64,000 nt of DNA from Leptodontidium sp. MPI-SDFR-AT-0119 (GCA_020726505.1 JAHLEZ010000007.1:186001-250000); one strand, 5' to 3'. Shown: positions 25,801 to 37,534, counted from the stretch's first letter. The notes: generated by a model from the sequence alone, not told the origin. Numbers and translations: made by a program.

Positions 25801-26731
25801 CCAGTTCCAGTGGGACTTTGAGAGTAGACTGACCAATCACCTGGCGATGATACCAGATCTTGGTGTTCAATTGGTCCGTCCAGTTAACGTTTATTTAGCC
25901 ATGTAGGGAGTACTCCCTGAAATCCTTACGCCAGCCTTGATTCCCAGCTCGCCCAACCTGTCTCCTTCGTGCGAGTCAATCTTGAAGTCAAAAAACGTCA
26001 TCTGAACAAATATCCAAACCAAAACCCTGCTCAAATCCGGAACACTCGGGTCGTAAAACTTTCAGTACGGTTTTGTTTTGTTTCGGTACAATGATCCGAT
26101 ACGACTGTGCAAGCCTTGCGAGATATAGTTTCTGGATGCGAGCTGTAGCTCATCCAAACGCTTCATCCGAGCTTAGAATCTCACAGCTTCCTGCCTGTGT
26201 ACCATGTTGATGTATTTCAGCATCGACCAAGCGATTGTGCTGCGGTAACCTGTCCTGAGAGCAAGGTTCATGATCTAAATCGAGTTGAGTCCAACGATTC
26301 GCGACGATTCGACAAGCGATACTGGCATCGCCAAGCATCACGAATATTTCCAAGCTCATTCCAATTCCAAGTGGAAGCAAACACTACTATCGTGTTGATA
26401 ACTATAACAGCCCTCAAGCAGACGAACGTAGCAATTGTCCGTTCGTCCGTACAAGCGGAAAGTCGGGCTCGGGATGTGCGTAAGTTGACGCCGTCGACCA
26501 CGCCGTCGAGCGTTAGAAAACTAGAAAAGCTTGCTAGTGATGGAAGGATGCCCATCACTGACGCAATGGCGAATATGTCAGAAATTTGATGCTCTCGTGC
26601 TCACTCTTCTTCCTCAACTTCAACTGTCGTCTCTTCTCTGCTTCTGTCTTTTCTGCTTTACCAATCAAATTTCTCGTCATGTTCTCGCTTTTTTGGGGTG
26701 CTTCGATTTGACATAACTAGACGTACCTACC
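22865..26731. other. Long gene-free spacer
   Basis: Upstream sides of two divergent genes meet here. Short frames of up to about 150 codons appear on both strands (for example 23704-24150 and 24292-24741), but none shows a domain or splice partner. A CCAGGTAGGTACTTG motif lies at about 23357-23370. Regulatory content is plausible, but nothing specific was identified. Confidence 0.5.
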
Positions 26732-29361
26732 ATGGCTCCATACGCACCATCAACACTCCCATTAAAGGAGATGCCAACCGCGCGTTCAACTACCTCCCAT
26801 CACGCAGGAGCTTTCGCACGTCAACCTCCAAGTCTCGCTCGCGTCTCAACAATCAAAAGCAAACTCACATTCAAACACCTCGCTCTCGGCTCAAAATGGC
26901 GCAACGTCAAAAGACGAACAAATCCTCCCCAGCCCGCCAGGCGGTCGTCGTCGGCGCCCAGAAGTACCTCGAACATCACCGCCAATAAACAAAGGCGACC
27001 CCTTGAACCGAATGGGACGCCTCTACTCTAAAATTCTAACATACTCCACCGGCACAAGGTACAACATCTACATCGTGCCGGTCGCTATCCTCCTTGCTAT
27101 TCCTGTCATCGTTGGCGCAACACAGGTCTTGGTCTCAGACCCCAAGATCGGTGGTATACGAGTGGTATGGTTCCTTACCTGGTTCGAAGTCGGGTGGCTC
27201 TTATTCTGGGCTGTGAAATTTGTCGCTCGGGTGTTGCCGAAGGTGTTCGGTTTCTTTGCTGGCGTGGTGAGTTCCGAGACGAAGAAGTATGCGCGGGTGT
27301 TAGAAAATCTGGAGGGGATGATCACAGTGTTTGGGTGGGTTGTGGTGTCGTTTGTGATGTATGAGGTGCTATTTAGCACGGCATCTACGGGGAACATGCC
27401 GTTGGCGTGGATGACGAAGTTCAAGCAGGTGCTTGGTTCTGTTTTGGTGTCGACGGTTATATTCTTCATTGAGAATATCTTGGTGCAATTGATCAGCGTG
27501 AGTTATCACGCTAGGTCGTTCAATAATCGCATTGGTGCGTCGAAAAATGCGGTGCATCTCCTTGGTATATTATTTGATGCTTCGAGGAGTCTGTTTCCAA
27601 TGTATGAGGGGGAGTTCTGTGAGGAGGATTTCATTATCCATGCGAATATCGAGGCATTTATGAGGAGAGGAAGGAAGGACCGCATAAGTCAGGAAGCGAA
27701 GTTGGAAGGTCGAGGTCGACGAATGTTCAAAGGAATAGGCCGAGTGGATAATAAGGTAAATTCGGTGTTTGGAAATATCGTTGCGGAACTCACTGGTAAG
27801 CGAGTTCTCCCACCACGATCCGCCGAATCTATGGTCATCGAATGTCTTGAGAGGACGAAAGCTTCAAAGGCCCTAGCGCATAGACTGTGGTTCTCGTTCG
27901 TCATAGAGGGGAATGATTGCTTGCATCTAGAAGACGTCCAGGAAGTTCTCGGTCCCGAGTCTCAGGATGTAGCAGAGGACTGTTTTGATATGCTGGATCC
28001 AGACGGAAATGGAGATGTGAGCCTGGATGAGATAACTATGAAAATTGCAGAACTGTGCCTGGAAAGAAAAGCGATTGCACGAAGCATGCATGACGTGTCT
28101 CAAGCAATCAAAGCTTTAGACAACGTCTTGTCATCCGTTGCTCTTCTTCTATCCATCTTTGCGTTGAGTAAGTACCTGCCATGCCACGCCAGTACTCGAC
28201 TAATAACTCGCCAGTCTGCTTCTTGGATACCGGGTTCCACCCCATTTTGTCAACAGCGTCGACAACCCTCCTGTCACTGTCTTTCGTATTCTCTGTAACT
28301 GCACAGGGGTTTCTCGGATCATGCATATTTCTGTTCGTGAAGCACCCATATGATATTGGTGATCGGGTGCACGTCTTTGGCCCGGACCGGATCAATCAGA
28401 TGGAAGTTGAACAGATTTCCCTTCTCTTTACAGCTTTCAGGAGAGTGACCGATCTGGAACTGATACAGGTAAAATTTTCGCCAGGCTCACAATATCATCA
28501 CTGACACAACGTAGATTCCAAATATCACGCTTAACACGCTTTGGATCGACAACCTCAGTCGCAGCAAAGGGTTGATGGAGCGCATAGATGTCTTCATTTC
28601 CTTCGATACCTCGGTTGCAGATGTCGATACACTTTGCCAGGAAATGGAGAAGTTTGTGATAGCCCCGGAAAATGCGAGAGGCTTCCAATCAGATATCGTG
28701 CTTCGCTGCGTCGGTCTGGGCACAATGGATAGGCTTCAGCTCCAACTTGAAGTCCGCTACAAGGTAATGAATTCCATCCCATGACTCTTGACCGCTCTGA
28801 CACGACTAGTCCAACTGGTTAATGGAAAGTATTCGCGCTGCAAGGCATTCGAAACTGATGCGTGCATTGGTACTAGCCATGCGCAAAGTCCCAATTTTCG
28901 GCCCTGGAGGAGGCGTCGCTCTTCTCGGTGACCCCTCAAATCCATCGTACACTGTTGCAGTGTCCGATGAGATTGCTGCAGCTTCTCGTGACAAAGCAAC
29001 AAAGAATACGGATGCAGCAAGACTCCGCCCGTTGAATCAAGGAGAACTCCCAGGCGCATCAGACGTCCCAGCAGGCAGTGAGACACTTGCCACCATACCA
29101 GAAAGTATGGCTGCCGAGGCACTTAACGCCATCAATCTCGGTGAAGCTCCACTGAGAGACCAAGAAACTGATAATGAAAGCGTGAATATTGTTGGCAGTC
29201 AAACGCTCCACAAGTCCACCTCCAGGTTATCTGAAGCAAGCGGCTTGAGTCCAGACCTTCAACAGACCAAGGGCCCTCATGGAAGACGAAAAGCCGGCCA
29301 TACTGCCCCATCCAGCTCCTCAATGAGCTCGCGGCAAGGGACTGGTCTAGAAACCATATGA
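26732..29361 (+). CDS. MscS-family mechanosensitive ion channel with EF-hand, apparent N-terminal frame break
   Basis: The main part has four exons (to 28167, 28215-28468, 28515-28763, 28810-29361) and reads about 736 residues from ATG 27012. It opens with helices (IYIVPVAILLAIPVIVGA, VVWFLTWFEVGWLLFWAV), then VSFVMYEVLF. A canonical EF-hand loop DPDGNGDVSLDE lies at about residue 327. The MscS pore helix and beta domain follow, with the hallmark VKHPYDIGDRVHVFG and IPNITLNTLWIDNLSRSKG. Fungal Msy1/Msy2-type channels have this Ca-binding, multi-helix layout and act in ER or plasma membrane during osmotic stress. The expected polar N terminus (MAPYAPSTLPLKEMPTARST onward, 26732 to about 26990) is present but in another frame. 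The switch to KGDPLNRMGRLYSKI needs a one-base shift near 26985-26997, with no credible intron. Either this is a true frameshift or sequence error, or translation starts at 27012. Confidence 0.8.
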
Positions 29362-30789
29362 AACCATGTACAAACTGGAGGTTTTGATCATGAAGCCCAG
29401 CTATCGCACACGGTGGCCTTGTCTTGCCGCCTACACAGCATATGGGCTTTGTTTCAATTTCGAAATCACATGTCAAGTCGCGCAGATAGTGTGATGCTAG
29501 CTTGTGTCGCCCATCGAGGCTGGCCAAATTCGTCTCTGGTGAAGCGAGTTACGGTACTTTCACTTATATAATTCACTTTAAATATCAAAACTAAGGCTTA
29601 CTTAAACCCGAGCTGGGCTTTTCCTTAAAGTTAATGTTCTAAATTGATTTGGCGACTTTAAACAATCTCTTATTCATGGATGTAATAAAGAGAGCGAAGG
29701 CTACCTGGTATCTAAGTAGTCATCACTTCACCGGAGACGAATTTGGCTAGCCTCGCACATCGACTTTCATCCATTCCCATATCCACCATATCTCTGAAGC
29801 CGGGTCCGGAGACTTGGAGGGGCAGCCAGAAGTGACATGTCAAATTTCCCCAGGAGAAAATAACAAGATGGAGTTCTTTCCCGGTATGCCACGTGGATTG
29901 CCATGTGCCAGTAATGCTCCCATGGTTCATGCCCAAGATTAGGGGTCTCATTGACTTGCAACGAGGTTTCGGTTCGGCAAAATATTAATGGTTGCTTGAC
30001 AATGAATCAAGCAGAAGGCATCTGACATGTGACCTGACTCGATCGCTGACGTTGTCACTGCCCTGATAGAGCTTCATGGCCGAGACATAACAATGGAACT
30101 GAGGGGGAGGTCTGTGTTGACAAGAGGGTCCGGTCCATAACCCCTGGGTCTCAGCTCCGGCAGCAGAAATCCACTGTGGACCAGGGACCATGAACCATGA
30201 CAGATTTGATGGCGTTGGAGTAGGGTCTGATATGGGAAAGCAGACGGAGTGCATTGTACTGTACTGTACTAAAAAGATAGCGCTCATAGGAGAGATATGA
30301 CAGAAGCCGAGAAAGGGCAAGGACAGGAAATGAATGCAAAAGGGAGTAAGGTTACGGCCAAACTGGACTGAACTGACACGCACGGATTATGAGTCCTGTG
30401 GCTTGCAATTTCGATGCTGTGCTGAGCACAATCGACAAACTGATGCACGGAGATCGAGCTGACGAAGCGTACCTGGGGAGAAAGACAGGATGAAGTTGTT
30501 TGGATTGAAAAATGAACAGTCAACAGCAGGTTGGAACTGAGGGATCGTGGAATCTTTGAAGATATGACCGCCTGATATTCAAGGCCAAGAATGTGGCCAC
30601 CTCTGGGGGGCGCGGATGAGACGCGTCGGCGACAAATGTCAAGTGCCGACGAAAGCTGTTGGACACTCTCCAGTTTGGACAGCAAACAACAAGCCTCAAA
30701 CTAAACTCCAACTCCAACATCGCCCCTCCACATCCCGTCCACGCTCCTGCAGCGATGCGCACTTGCTCTACGAGCTTCAACAATACACC
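29362..30789. other. Spacer with a MITE and the Acinus-like gene promoter
   Basis: Starts with the channel gene 3' UTR, contains the 225-bp inverted-repeat element at 29523-29747 (separate entry), and ends with the leader of the SAP protein. No other gene was seen. Confidence 0.5.
29523..29747 (+). mobile_element. MITE copy 1 (225 bp, TA-flanked, TIR GCCAAATTCGTCTC)
   Basis: The left end reads GGCCAAATTCGTCTCTGGTG. The reverse complement of the right end reads AGCCAAATTCGTCTCCGGTG, so the terminal inverted repeats match over about 25 bp with C/T differences. A TA flanks the right end, and TG (a decayed TA) flanks the left. The interior carries AAACTAAGGCTTACTTAAAC and CGAAGGCTACC, which recur in reverse orientation in the copy at 45522-45744. 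There is no coding capacity. The size, TIRs and TA target point to a non-autonomous Tc1/mariner-type element. Confidence 0.8.
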
Positions 30790-32769
30790 ATGACTGACTT
30801 CAGCAAATTGAAGGTCCCCGAACTTCGAGCCGAGCTCAAGAGAAGAGGCCTTCCTCAAAATGGACTGAAGAATGTCCTGGTCGATCGACTGATCGCTGCT
30901 GAGAACGAGGAAGGCTCTGAAAGTGAGGCCACAATCCAGGCGCTTGATACACATTCTGCCGCTGCCACATCCCCGGATACCGTGTCGCCAGTCCTTCCAC
31001 CATCTGCAGATGGCCTTCCGGATGCCCCTCCTCAAACGGCCCCTGAGGAGGCTGTAGAGACTCCAACGGGAGCTCCAGAGCCAGAACAGACCCCTCAAGA
31101 CTCAACAGCAGAGGGGCAATCGGAGTTGACCCCTTCACAGCCCACTACGACAATCGAATCCTCGCAACCACCCGAGACAAAAGACAGTCACCAGTCTGCC
31201 CTTCCCTCTGTTGAACCCAGCGAAGCAAACGAAGACCGCCAGAAGCGCAAACGAAGATCCCAGAGCCCCGCTCCTTCAGCGACCGACTCTGCAAGGAAGC
31301 GATTCCGACCCAACGAAGATGATGCGATTGAGGCTGCATCAATACATAGCGATGGTGGGTTGGTGGAGCAGCACGGGGTGGATGCTGGTGAGACGAAGAT
31401 TGCAGCGGAAGAAGGCGTCGTAGCAGCAGAAAGCAGCGAAACTGCAGTAGCGGATATCAAGATGGACGATATTGAAGTCAAAGGAACCACCGTTGGTGAA
31501 TATCAAGAACAGAAGAAGGATATTGACATGGGAGAGGGAGAGGGAGAGGGAGAGGGGAGGGGTGAAACCCCAGAACCAGAACCGGAAGGCGCATCCAACG
31601 AGAATTCAGCTTCACGACGCGACTCCAGATTCAAAAATCTCTTCCCAGAAACCTCAGCACAATCATCAACACCAGCCATGGGCGACATCCGCGAATCCGA
31701 AGAGTTCGAGCCAGAGCGCAACATCTCTCCGGCGATCCATCCTGCTACACCCGCTTTGTACATTCGCGATTTCATGCGACCCCTCAATTCTGCACAACTC
31801 CAAGCACACCTCGCCCACCTCGCCGCACCACCAGGCCACGATGACGATCCCGATGTGATTATCAAGTTCTACATTGATCCTATTCGCACGCATGCATTCG
31901 TCTCCTTCGCTAAGGTCTCTGCTGCAGCACGAGTCCGTTCCGCTCTCCACGATCGTATCTGGCCAGACGAAAAGACAAGAAAGCCGCTCTGGGTAGACTT
32001 CATCCCTGCCGAGAAGGTTCAGGAGTGGATTGATTTGGAGCAGGATAACAGGTCTGGAGGACGCACAGGCAAGAAATGGGAGGTCAACTACAATGTCGAC
32101 GAAGATCGCCATGTCACTGCTACCTTACAGGAAGTTGGCAGTATCCCTAGATCAAGCCAATCAATTGCTGCGCCTTCTCTCCCGGTGTCCTCGCCTCAAA
32201 ATGCACAGACAATTCGGAATATGAACATTCCAACTGGCCCTCTCCTGATTCGTGGTCAAGCTCCAGTGGTAGCCACAGGTCGAGAGAGACTGGATATCTT
32301 GTTCAAGTGCACCACGGCCAAGCCTGCTCTGTATTGGCAGCCTGTGTCGAAAGAACGGGTCGAGAGGAGACTTGATCGACTTGACGGAGCCTTGTCGAAG
32401 GATGCTGCTGCAGGCCGTCCCATCCAAGGAGATGTCCATCGTTACACTTTCGAGGATGGCGACATATTGGTTGATCGTGGACCAGAGATCTTCCCTGGAA
32501 TTCGGCCTCCACCAGGCTTCAGAGGTCCCAGTGGATTCCCATCTCGTGGAGGCGGCGGCGGCGGCGGATTCCCTTCGAGAGGAGGCTATGGAGGACAGTC
32601 GTTTAGAGGCGGTGGGCAAGGTTTCTCCGGAAGAGTCTATGATTCTTACAGGGGAGGTTCGTCCGGTGGTAGAGATGGTGGCAGCAGGGGAGGTAGAGAC
32701 CGAGATAGCGATGGGAGGAGGGATGAACGCAGATCCTCAAGGGATTATGGCAGTTCCAGGCGTTACTGA
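30790..32769 (+). CDS. Acinus-like SAP-domain protein (ASAP/PSAP complex component)
   Basis: A single exon of 659 residues. The SAP domain is at the very N terminus (DFSKLKVPELRAELKRRGLP, then NVLVDRLIAAE). A long acidic, Pro/Glu-rich linker follows with a basic patch (RQKRKRRSQSP) and a GEGEGEGEGRG run encoded by a GAGAGG microsatellite. An RRM-like domain at about 315-420 (ALYIRDFMRPLNSAQLQAHL, then THAFVSFAKVSAAARVRSAL) precedes the Acinus RSB signature LDILFKCTTAKPALYWQPVS at about 500. That motif binds RNPS1 and SAP18 in animals. The C-terminal tail is RGG/GGGFPSRGG-rich and ends in RS/SR dipeptides. The order SAP, RRM, RSB is that of Acinus, so a nuclear role in mRNA processing is likely. 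An in-frame run upstream of 30790 lacks a domain and was not included. Confidence 0.87.
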   Translation: MTDFSKLKVPELRAELKRRGLPQNGLKNVLVDRLIAAENEEGSESEATIQALDTHSAAATSPDTVSPVLPPSADGLPDAPPQTAPEEAVETPTGAPEPEQTPQDSTAEGQSELTPSQPTTTIESSQPPETKDSHQSALPSVEPSEANEDRQKRKRRSQSPAPSATDSARKRFRPNEDDAIEAASIHSDGGLVEQHGVDAGETKIAAEEGVVAAESSETAVADIKMDDIEVKGTTVGEYQEQKKDIDMGEGEGEGEGRGETPEPEPEGASNENSASRRDSRFKNLFPETSAQSSTPAMGDIRESEEFEPERNISPAIHPATPALYIRDFMRPLNSAQLQAHLAHLAAPPGHDDDPDVIIKFYIDPIRTHAFVSFAKVSAAARVRSALHDRIWPDEKTRKPLWVDFIPAEKVQEWIDLEQDNRSGGRTGKKWEVNYNVDEDRHVTATLQEVGSIPRSSQSIAAPSLPVSSPQNAQTIRNMNIPTGPLLIRGQAPVVATGRERLDILFKCTTAKPALYWQPVSKERVERRLDRLDGALSKDAAAGRPIQGDVHRYTFEDGDILVDRGPEIFPGIRPPPGFRGPSGFPSRGGGGGGGFPSRGGYGGQSFRGGGQGFSGRVYDSYRGGSSGGRDGGSRGGRDRDSDGRRDERRSSRDYGSSRRY

Positions 32770-33685
32770 TCGTGCCAATTGGCGTGGCATGGCATTTTCA
32801 GGAGTTCAAGGTTGATTTATCGAGCCATGGCCGCATATTTGCACATGGGGTGCGGTTTTTTCTTTGATTGTAGGAGTACAAAATTAGAGGGATAATTAGG
32901 TGGCGATACCCATAGAGATACTGGCATTTCTAAAGCACGACGAACGGACCTGAATGAAAATCATGCTTTCAAATTGTTTGGACTTCCCGTTAACATGCAT
33001 GTGCTCTTTGATTGTTGTGGTTTCACTGCTTGCCGTATTATTGCACTGTATCCTCCCTCAGAAGCAGCTCAACCTCGCTTAGTGCCAGCCTAGCGTAGAC
33101 GATAAAAGTAAACAATGCGACACAGAAACCCGGAATGCTTGAAAGAATATTGTTTGCACTTATCGAACGTCACCAAAGTTCTTTGTGATATATTAATTGG
33201 ACACATGGAGCAGGGTAGGCATGAATAGGAGGACCGGTATTGAATAGCTCGCGTGTTGTTTTGAACCTAGACTTTGTTAAAAAAGTTCAATTTTCATTAT
33301 TGAATGTTGTGAAAGCCGGTGGTAGCATATCAAACCTACATAAAGATTATCCGCACAAGTAGGATTATTGAATTCATGCCCCTGAATTAATGTCCCAAAG
33401 GTTATTAGCAACCTACAAAAGAAGCGACAAAGAGCCTGGATGTTCATTATTACCACAGTGACAGACTCGCTAGATATTCTCTCTCACCCTTAAAATTCAC
33501 GCTGCTATTAGGACCACGAGGCTGAAGCGAGAAGGCTACAGTGCGCGGAAACCTGTATTTATAGTCGCCTTCCTACCGTCGCCTACTTACCTTCGAAAAC
33601 ATCCCCACGACGCGACCTCCTCGAATTCTCAATCTCAACATCAGTGTCTTCACACACCGTAACAACATACGATAATAACCCAACA
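32770..33685. other. Spacer between the Acinus-like and kinase-like genes
   Basis: Contains the 3' UTR of the SAP protein and the promoter and leader of the next gene. It is fairly AT-rich in the middle. No coding signal or repeat was recognised. Confidence 0.5.
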
Positions 33686-36600
33686 ATGGCTTCAGAACGT
33701 CATCCCCCTCGATACCCTGAGCGAAGCTCCTCCCTCTCTGCAGTCGACTTCCCTCACGGCCCTCCCAACTCGCCCACCTCCAACATGACCACCCCAGACC
33801 TGATGTCGCTTGAGACAGCACTGGCAATGGTTCCCGATGAAGAGATCCCGCCTATGTCTCTGCAGGATAAGAAAGATATCACTGACAAGCAAGAGAAGCA
33901 ACAAGAGGTCAAGATGGTTAATGAGCTCCACCGTTCTCTTTCGAAGTACGAGATCAAGGAGCCTGCTGTTGAAGAGTTCACTTTCAAGCCAATGAATGCG
34001 CAGATTCGATCTGATGAGATGGAAGCAGAGTCACCAGTACCAGAATCAATTGGAGTGTACCCATGGGTTTACATCCCTAATTCGGCGAGATCATCTGTTG
34101 ATATGAAGACCTTGAGAGCTGGACGCTTGACAATGTTGAGAATAGCCAATGGAGAGGAAGAGACTGCGGATGAGCGGGAAGAGGATGGGGACAACGTCGA
34201 CGTCCAAGATACCGACGATGACAGAAAGTACACATGGGAGTTTACAGTCACCGAAGAACCGCTCTCAGATGGCTCATGGACACCTCTAGCTGCTTGCCCT
34301 GCTACGCCTTTGGTTCCTTCGTGGTTCAGTGGAAAAAACAAGAACAAGACTAGCGCTACACCACAGGGTGATCACAAGGACGCCCCTGAGGTAGACAATG
34401 CTGCAGAACTTGAGAGTTCAGAGATTCCTTTGTGCTTGGTTGTCTCGAATGGTGCTTCTGTTCCAATGCACGATGACCATGAGGGGGCCATTGTCGCAGA
34501 GGCTGAGATAGAATCCACTGCTGTGGATGTCCCATTGTGCTTGGGCGATGCAATTGGTCCTATTCCATTGCACGACGACTACGAAGCTCCTCCAAATCCC
34601 ATCAAGCCTGCCGAGCATCCCTTTTTCGAAGGATCCTCGCAGATGGATGTAGTTCAAGCTCCAGTGGCCGAGAACCACAAGAAGAACGAAATCCCAGGAC
34701 GTTCCACTCTACAACCAGCAAACTCAGACGCTCCATCCTGTTTGGCCTTCAAGGGCGATGTTGTCATTAAATCTCACGATGATAATGAGAAGCACGGTTC
34801 CGTCACAGCTGTTGAACTTCCGTCGGCCGAAGTGGATATGCCAATGGTTACAGTTCCAGTTGCCGAGAATCAGAAGGACAACAAGCTTGCCTCTAGTAGG
34901 ATCATTCCCAAGAAGAAGACCTTCATAGTCGCCATCTCCGGTTGTTCTTCTGCTGGAAAGTCTGTCCTGGCAAAGATCCTCAGCACGGTCTTCAACTCAA
35001 CCTCCACCCTCCCAGCTAACGAAGAAGCCAATCAGCGCAAGAAGACTACCATGATCTCTCAAGATGACTTCTTCCAACCCAAGGCCCTGCAACCATTGAT
35101 CACATTCACCTCGTGCCCATCGGATGCTCATTTCATGGAGCGATCAATCCACTATGACGAGCAAGGAATGTAAGAGTTGTGGCCACAGCTCGTGGGCCCC
35201 CCCAAGCGAGAACATCAAAATTTTATAATCTTACAATTTCGCGACCTATTAATAAAATTTCTTGATTTTAAGTTTATATATAGATAAAAGAGTATTATTT
35301 TCAATTATTTAATTATATTTTTTAAATTTATAATTTATTATTAAATTATAAATACATTTATGTAGTAGTATTATTGTGTTATATTATATTATACTATATT
35401 TTAATTATTTTAATTAAATATTAATATTTTGAAGTGTTTATAAATATATATTAATCTTTGAGTAAATGTTTAATATTATACTAAATTTAATATTAAAATA
35501 TAAATTTCTTATATTATTATAAATTTTTAAAAAGATATTAAAATTTCAAATTTGAGTACATTTCGTTTAAAATTTCTGTTTTTATACTTATTTAAAACCT
35601 TTATAATTATAATAAAAATTTATATTTTAAGCTTAAATTCAAATATATATTAAAGCTATACGTATTATTTTATAAAGTCTTTTTAAAATAAGAAACTATT
35701 AATTATTAATTTTAATAATCGGGTTTAAAAAAGATAAATATTTAACGCTTTAATACCTTTACATAAAGTCACTAAAATTTAAACTTTAGCTTATGAATTT
35801 AAAAATATAATTAAGACTTCTTTATAAATATTTATTTTTCTATATTATTATTTACTTTTAAGAAGAATCATTAGAATTTGAAAAAGTTGTAAAATTTTGA
35901 AATCAAAGGGATTTTTAATGTTCTCGCTTAGGGGGGCCCACGAGCTGTGGCCACAACTCTTACTTCATCGCATCTTCCGGTACTCGCCCCAATCATCCTC
36001 CCGAAAGCCTGTTGATCTGCACAACTGGATCCGGGCACACCCAGCGCACCGAGAGCTTCGACTCTACCAAGAGTGATGCCTCCCGTACGATTGAAGGTGG
36101 TCATAGACCTCGGTACCAAGTCACCGGTCCCATGACGGACTGCGATCAGGCCCTCGATTTCGTCGGATTGGTTGAAGCCCTCACCAACGTCAAGTCGACC
36201 GGCCAGTTGACTGACTATACCAAGGGCTTCGACTGCGAGAAAGACATGGATGAGTTCTCTGACTTGATCGGAAAGATGAGGGAGAAGGTTTTCATCTGGA
36301 TCAAGGAACAGTCTGTTCTCAAAGCGGAGGCTAGATTCGGTGGCTGTGTTGTCCGGGGCCCTATCAAGAATGATGGAAAGAAGGATGGTACTACTGAGGG
36401 AAATGGTAAGGAAACTCTGCGACCACAATTCGTGTTCGTGGAGGGCTTCTTGCTTCTTGCTCCACCCGCCCCATCCGACGACAAGAAAGTTTTCGATATT
36501 TCCACCGAAAAGGCCAAGATCGAGAAATACACCACGCAACTCGAGACTCTCTCTGCCGAGCTCCTCGCAAAATACAACATCGATGCTGAGATCGAAGGCG

Positions 36601-37037
36601 AGCGCGATGTCATCGAAGCTCAACTCTGGGCTACGAATCTCGCGGCTAAGGATCATCTCCAGGATCTGTTCGATGTCAAGTTGTTCTTGAATACTAGTAA
36701 GGCTGAAGCCAAGCGTCGACGATTCGAGCGTGCTATCTACACCGATGCTCCTGCTGGTGGTAGACTGCCTGGCCAGATGTGGAAGAGTGAGGGATACTTT
36801 GAGGAGGCAGTTTGGAAAGGATTTGAGGAGAGCTATGGCTGGCTCTTGGAGAGTGGAGCCGCGAATGAAGGGGAGGGAAAGGAGTTGGTGAGCGAGAATG
36901 GAGTCTTTGTTGAGCAGGTTCAGGATGCCGATATCGAGGATCGCGTCGAGTGGGTTGTTGATGTCTTGTTGGCTGAGATGGGTAGAATTGAGGCCGAGGC
37001 TAGGATTGCCGGTGGCGAATGCTGTACGGATGCCTAA
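33686..37037 (+). pseudogene. Nicotinamide riboside kinase-like gene, interrupted by a TIR element
   Basis: The left part (33686-35170) reads 495 residues and then meets TAA created by the element at 35173-35960. The right part (from 35963) continues in the frame that results when the element and one TA copy are taken out, to a stop at 37037; the uninterrupted frame would be about 853 codons. The kinase half begins at residue 410: FIVAISGCSSAGKSVLAKIL contains the P-loop GCSSAGKS, followed by MISQDDFFQP. After the element come TDCDQALDFVGLVEALTNVK, FVFVEGFLLL and DLFDVKLFLNTSKAEAKRRR. These are the conserved blocks of Nrk1-type kinases, which phosphorylate nicotinamide riboside to NMN. The first 410 residues are an unusual polar extension with internal repeats. 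As it stands, the translated product keeps the P-loop but lacks the substrate and lid regions, so it is probably inactive in this isolate. Confidence 0.85.
35173..35960. mobile_element. 788-bp TIR element inserted at TA, AT-rich core
   Basis: The ends are inverted copies: left AGAGTTGTGGCCACAGCTCG at 35173, and the same sequence read inward from 35960 on the other strand. The match runs about 48 bp with two C/T differences. TA dinucleotides flank both sides (35171-35172, 35961-35962). Inside the GC-rich ends the core (about 35225-35910) is extremely AT-rich with no open frame. It looks like a non-autonomous Tc1/mariner-type element. The insertion splits the kinase-like coding sequence after codon 495. 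Confidence 0.9.
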
Positions 37038-37534
37038 ATTGCATTTTGATGCTAATTTGAGTGCCGTAGGCGTGAACTGGAATATGGATGTTCATACGGA
37101 CGGTGGCGATAGTTAGATACCCAGTGTTGTTTTCTGCTTTCTGCTTGGCGTTATGGAAATACCTGGTTTGTACTTCGATGTCCGAGCCTGCAGTGAGGGC
37201 ATTACGGAGTACTGAATAGAAGCCCTTGAAGGTCAATAAAAAGTTTGATTCTCCAATAATTTCGATTTCGAATGGCTATGTGACATAGGAACCCTCCCGT
37301 GACTTGCAAGTGTACCTCGGGAATGATTTTGAAAGGTATGCGTCTGGAGGGCGGAGGCGGAGTGAAGGACTTATTCCCACATCATTAAACGCAGGAAGTT
37401 TTGTCGATTCAGATTCCGGATTTTAAATAGCACGAGGTAAGCGGTCTCCTAAGAAGTCTCGAGGAAGACTGTGAACTTCAGAATCTGGTACACGCATCAT
37501 CCATGTGTAGAGGATCCATTTGAAAACCTAGGAA
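37038..37534. other. Convergent spacer
   Basis: The 3' ends of the kinase-like gene (+) and the DUF7730-type gene (-) face each other here. No coding or repeat signal was seen. Confidence 0.5.

Noticed and set aside
33644..33685. Upstream in-frame start for the kinase-like gene
   Set aside because: The codon at 33644 is GTG; the first ATG in frame is at 33686.
35161..35173. TAA at 35171 as a natural end of the kinase-like protein
   Set aside because: The stop is formed by the target TA plus the first base of the element, and conserved kinase blocks continue beyond the insertion.
36012..37037. Frame to the right of the 788-bp element as an independent gene
   Set aside because: It lacks a suitable start, and its first residues continue the frame broken at codon 495. 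It is the C-terminal half of the kinase-like gene.
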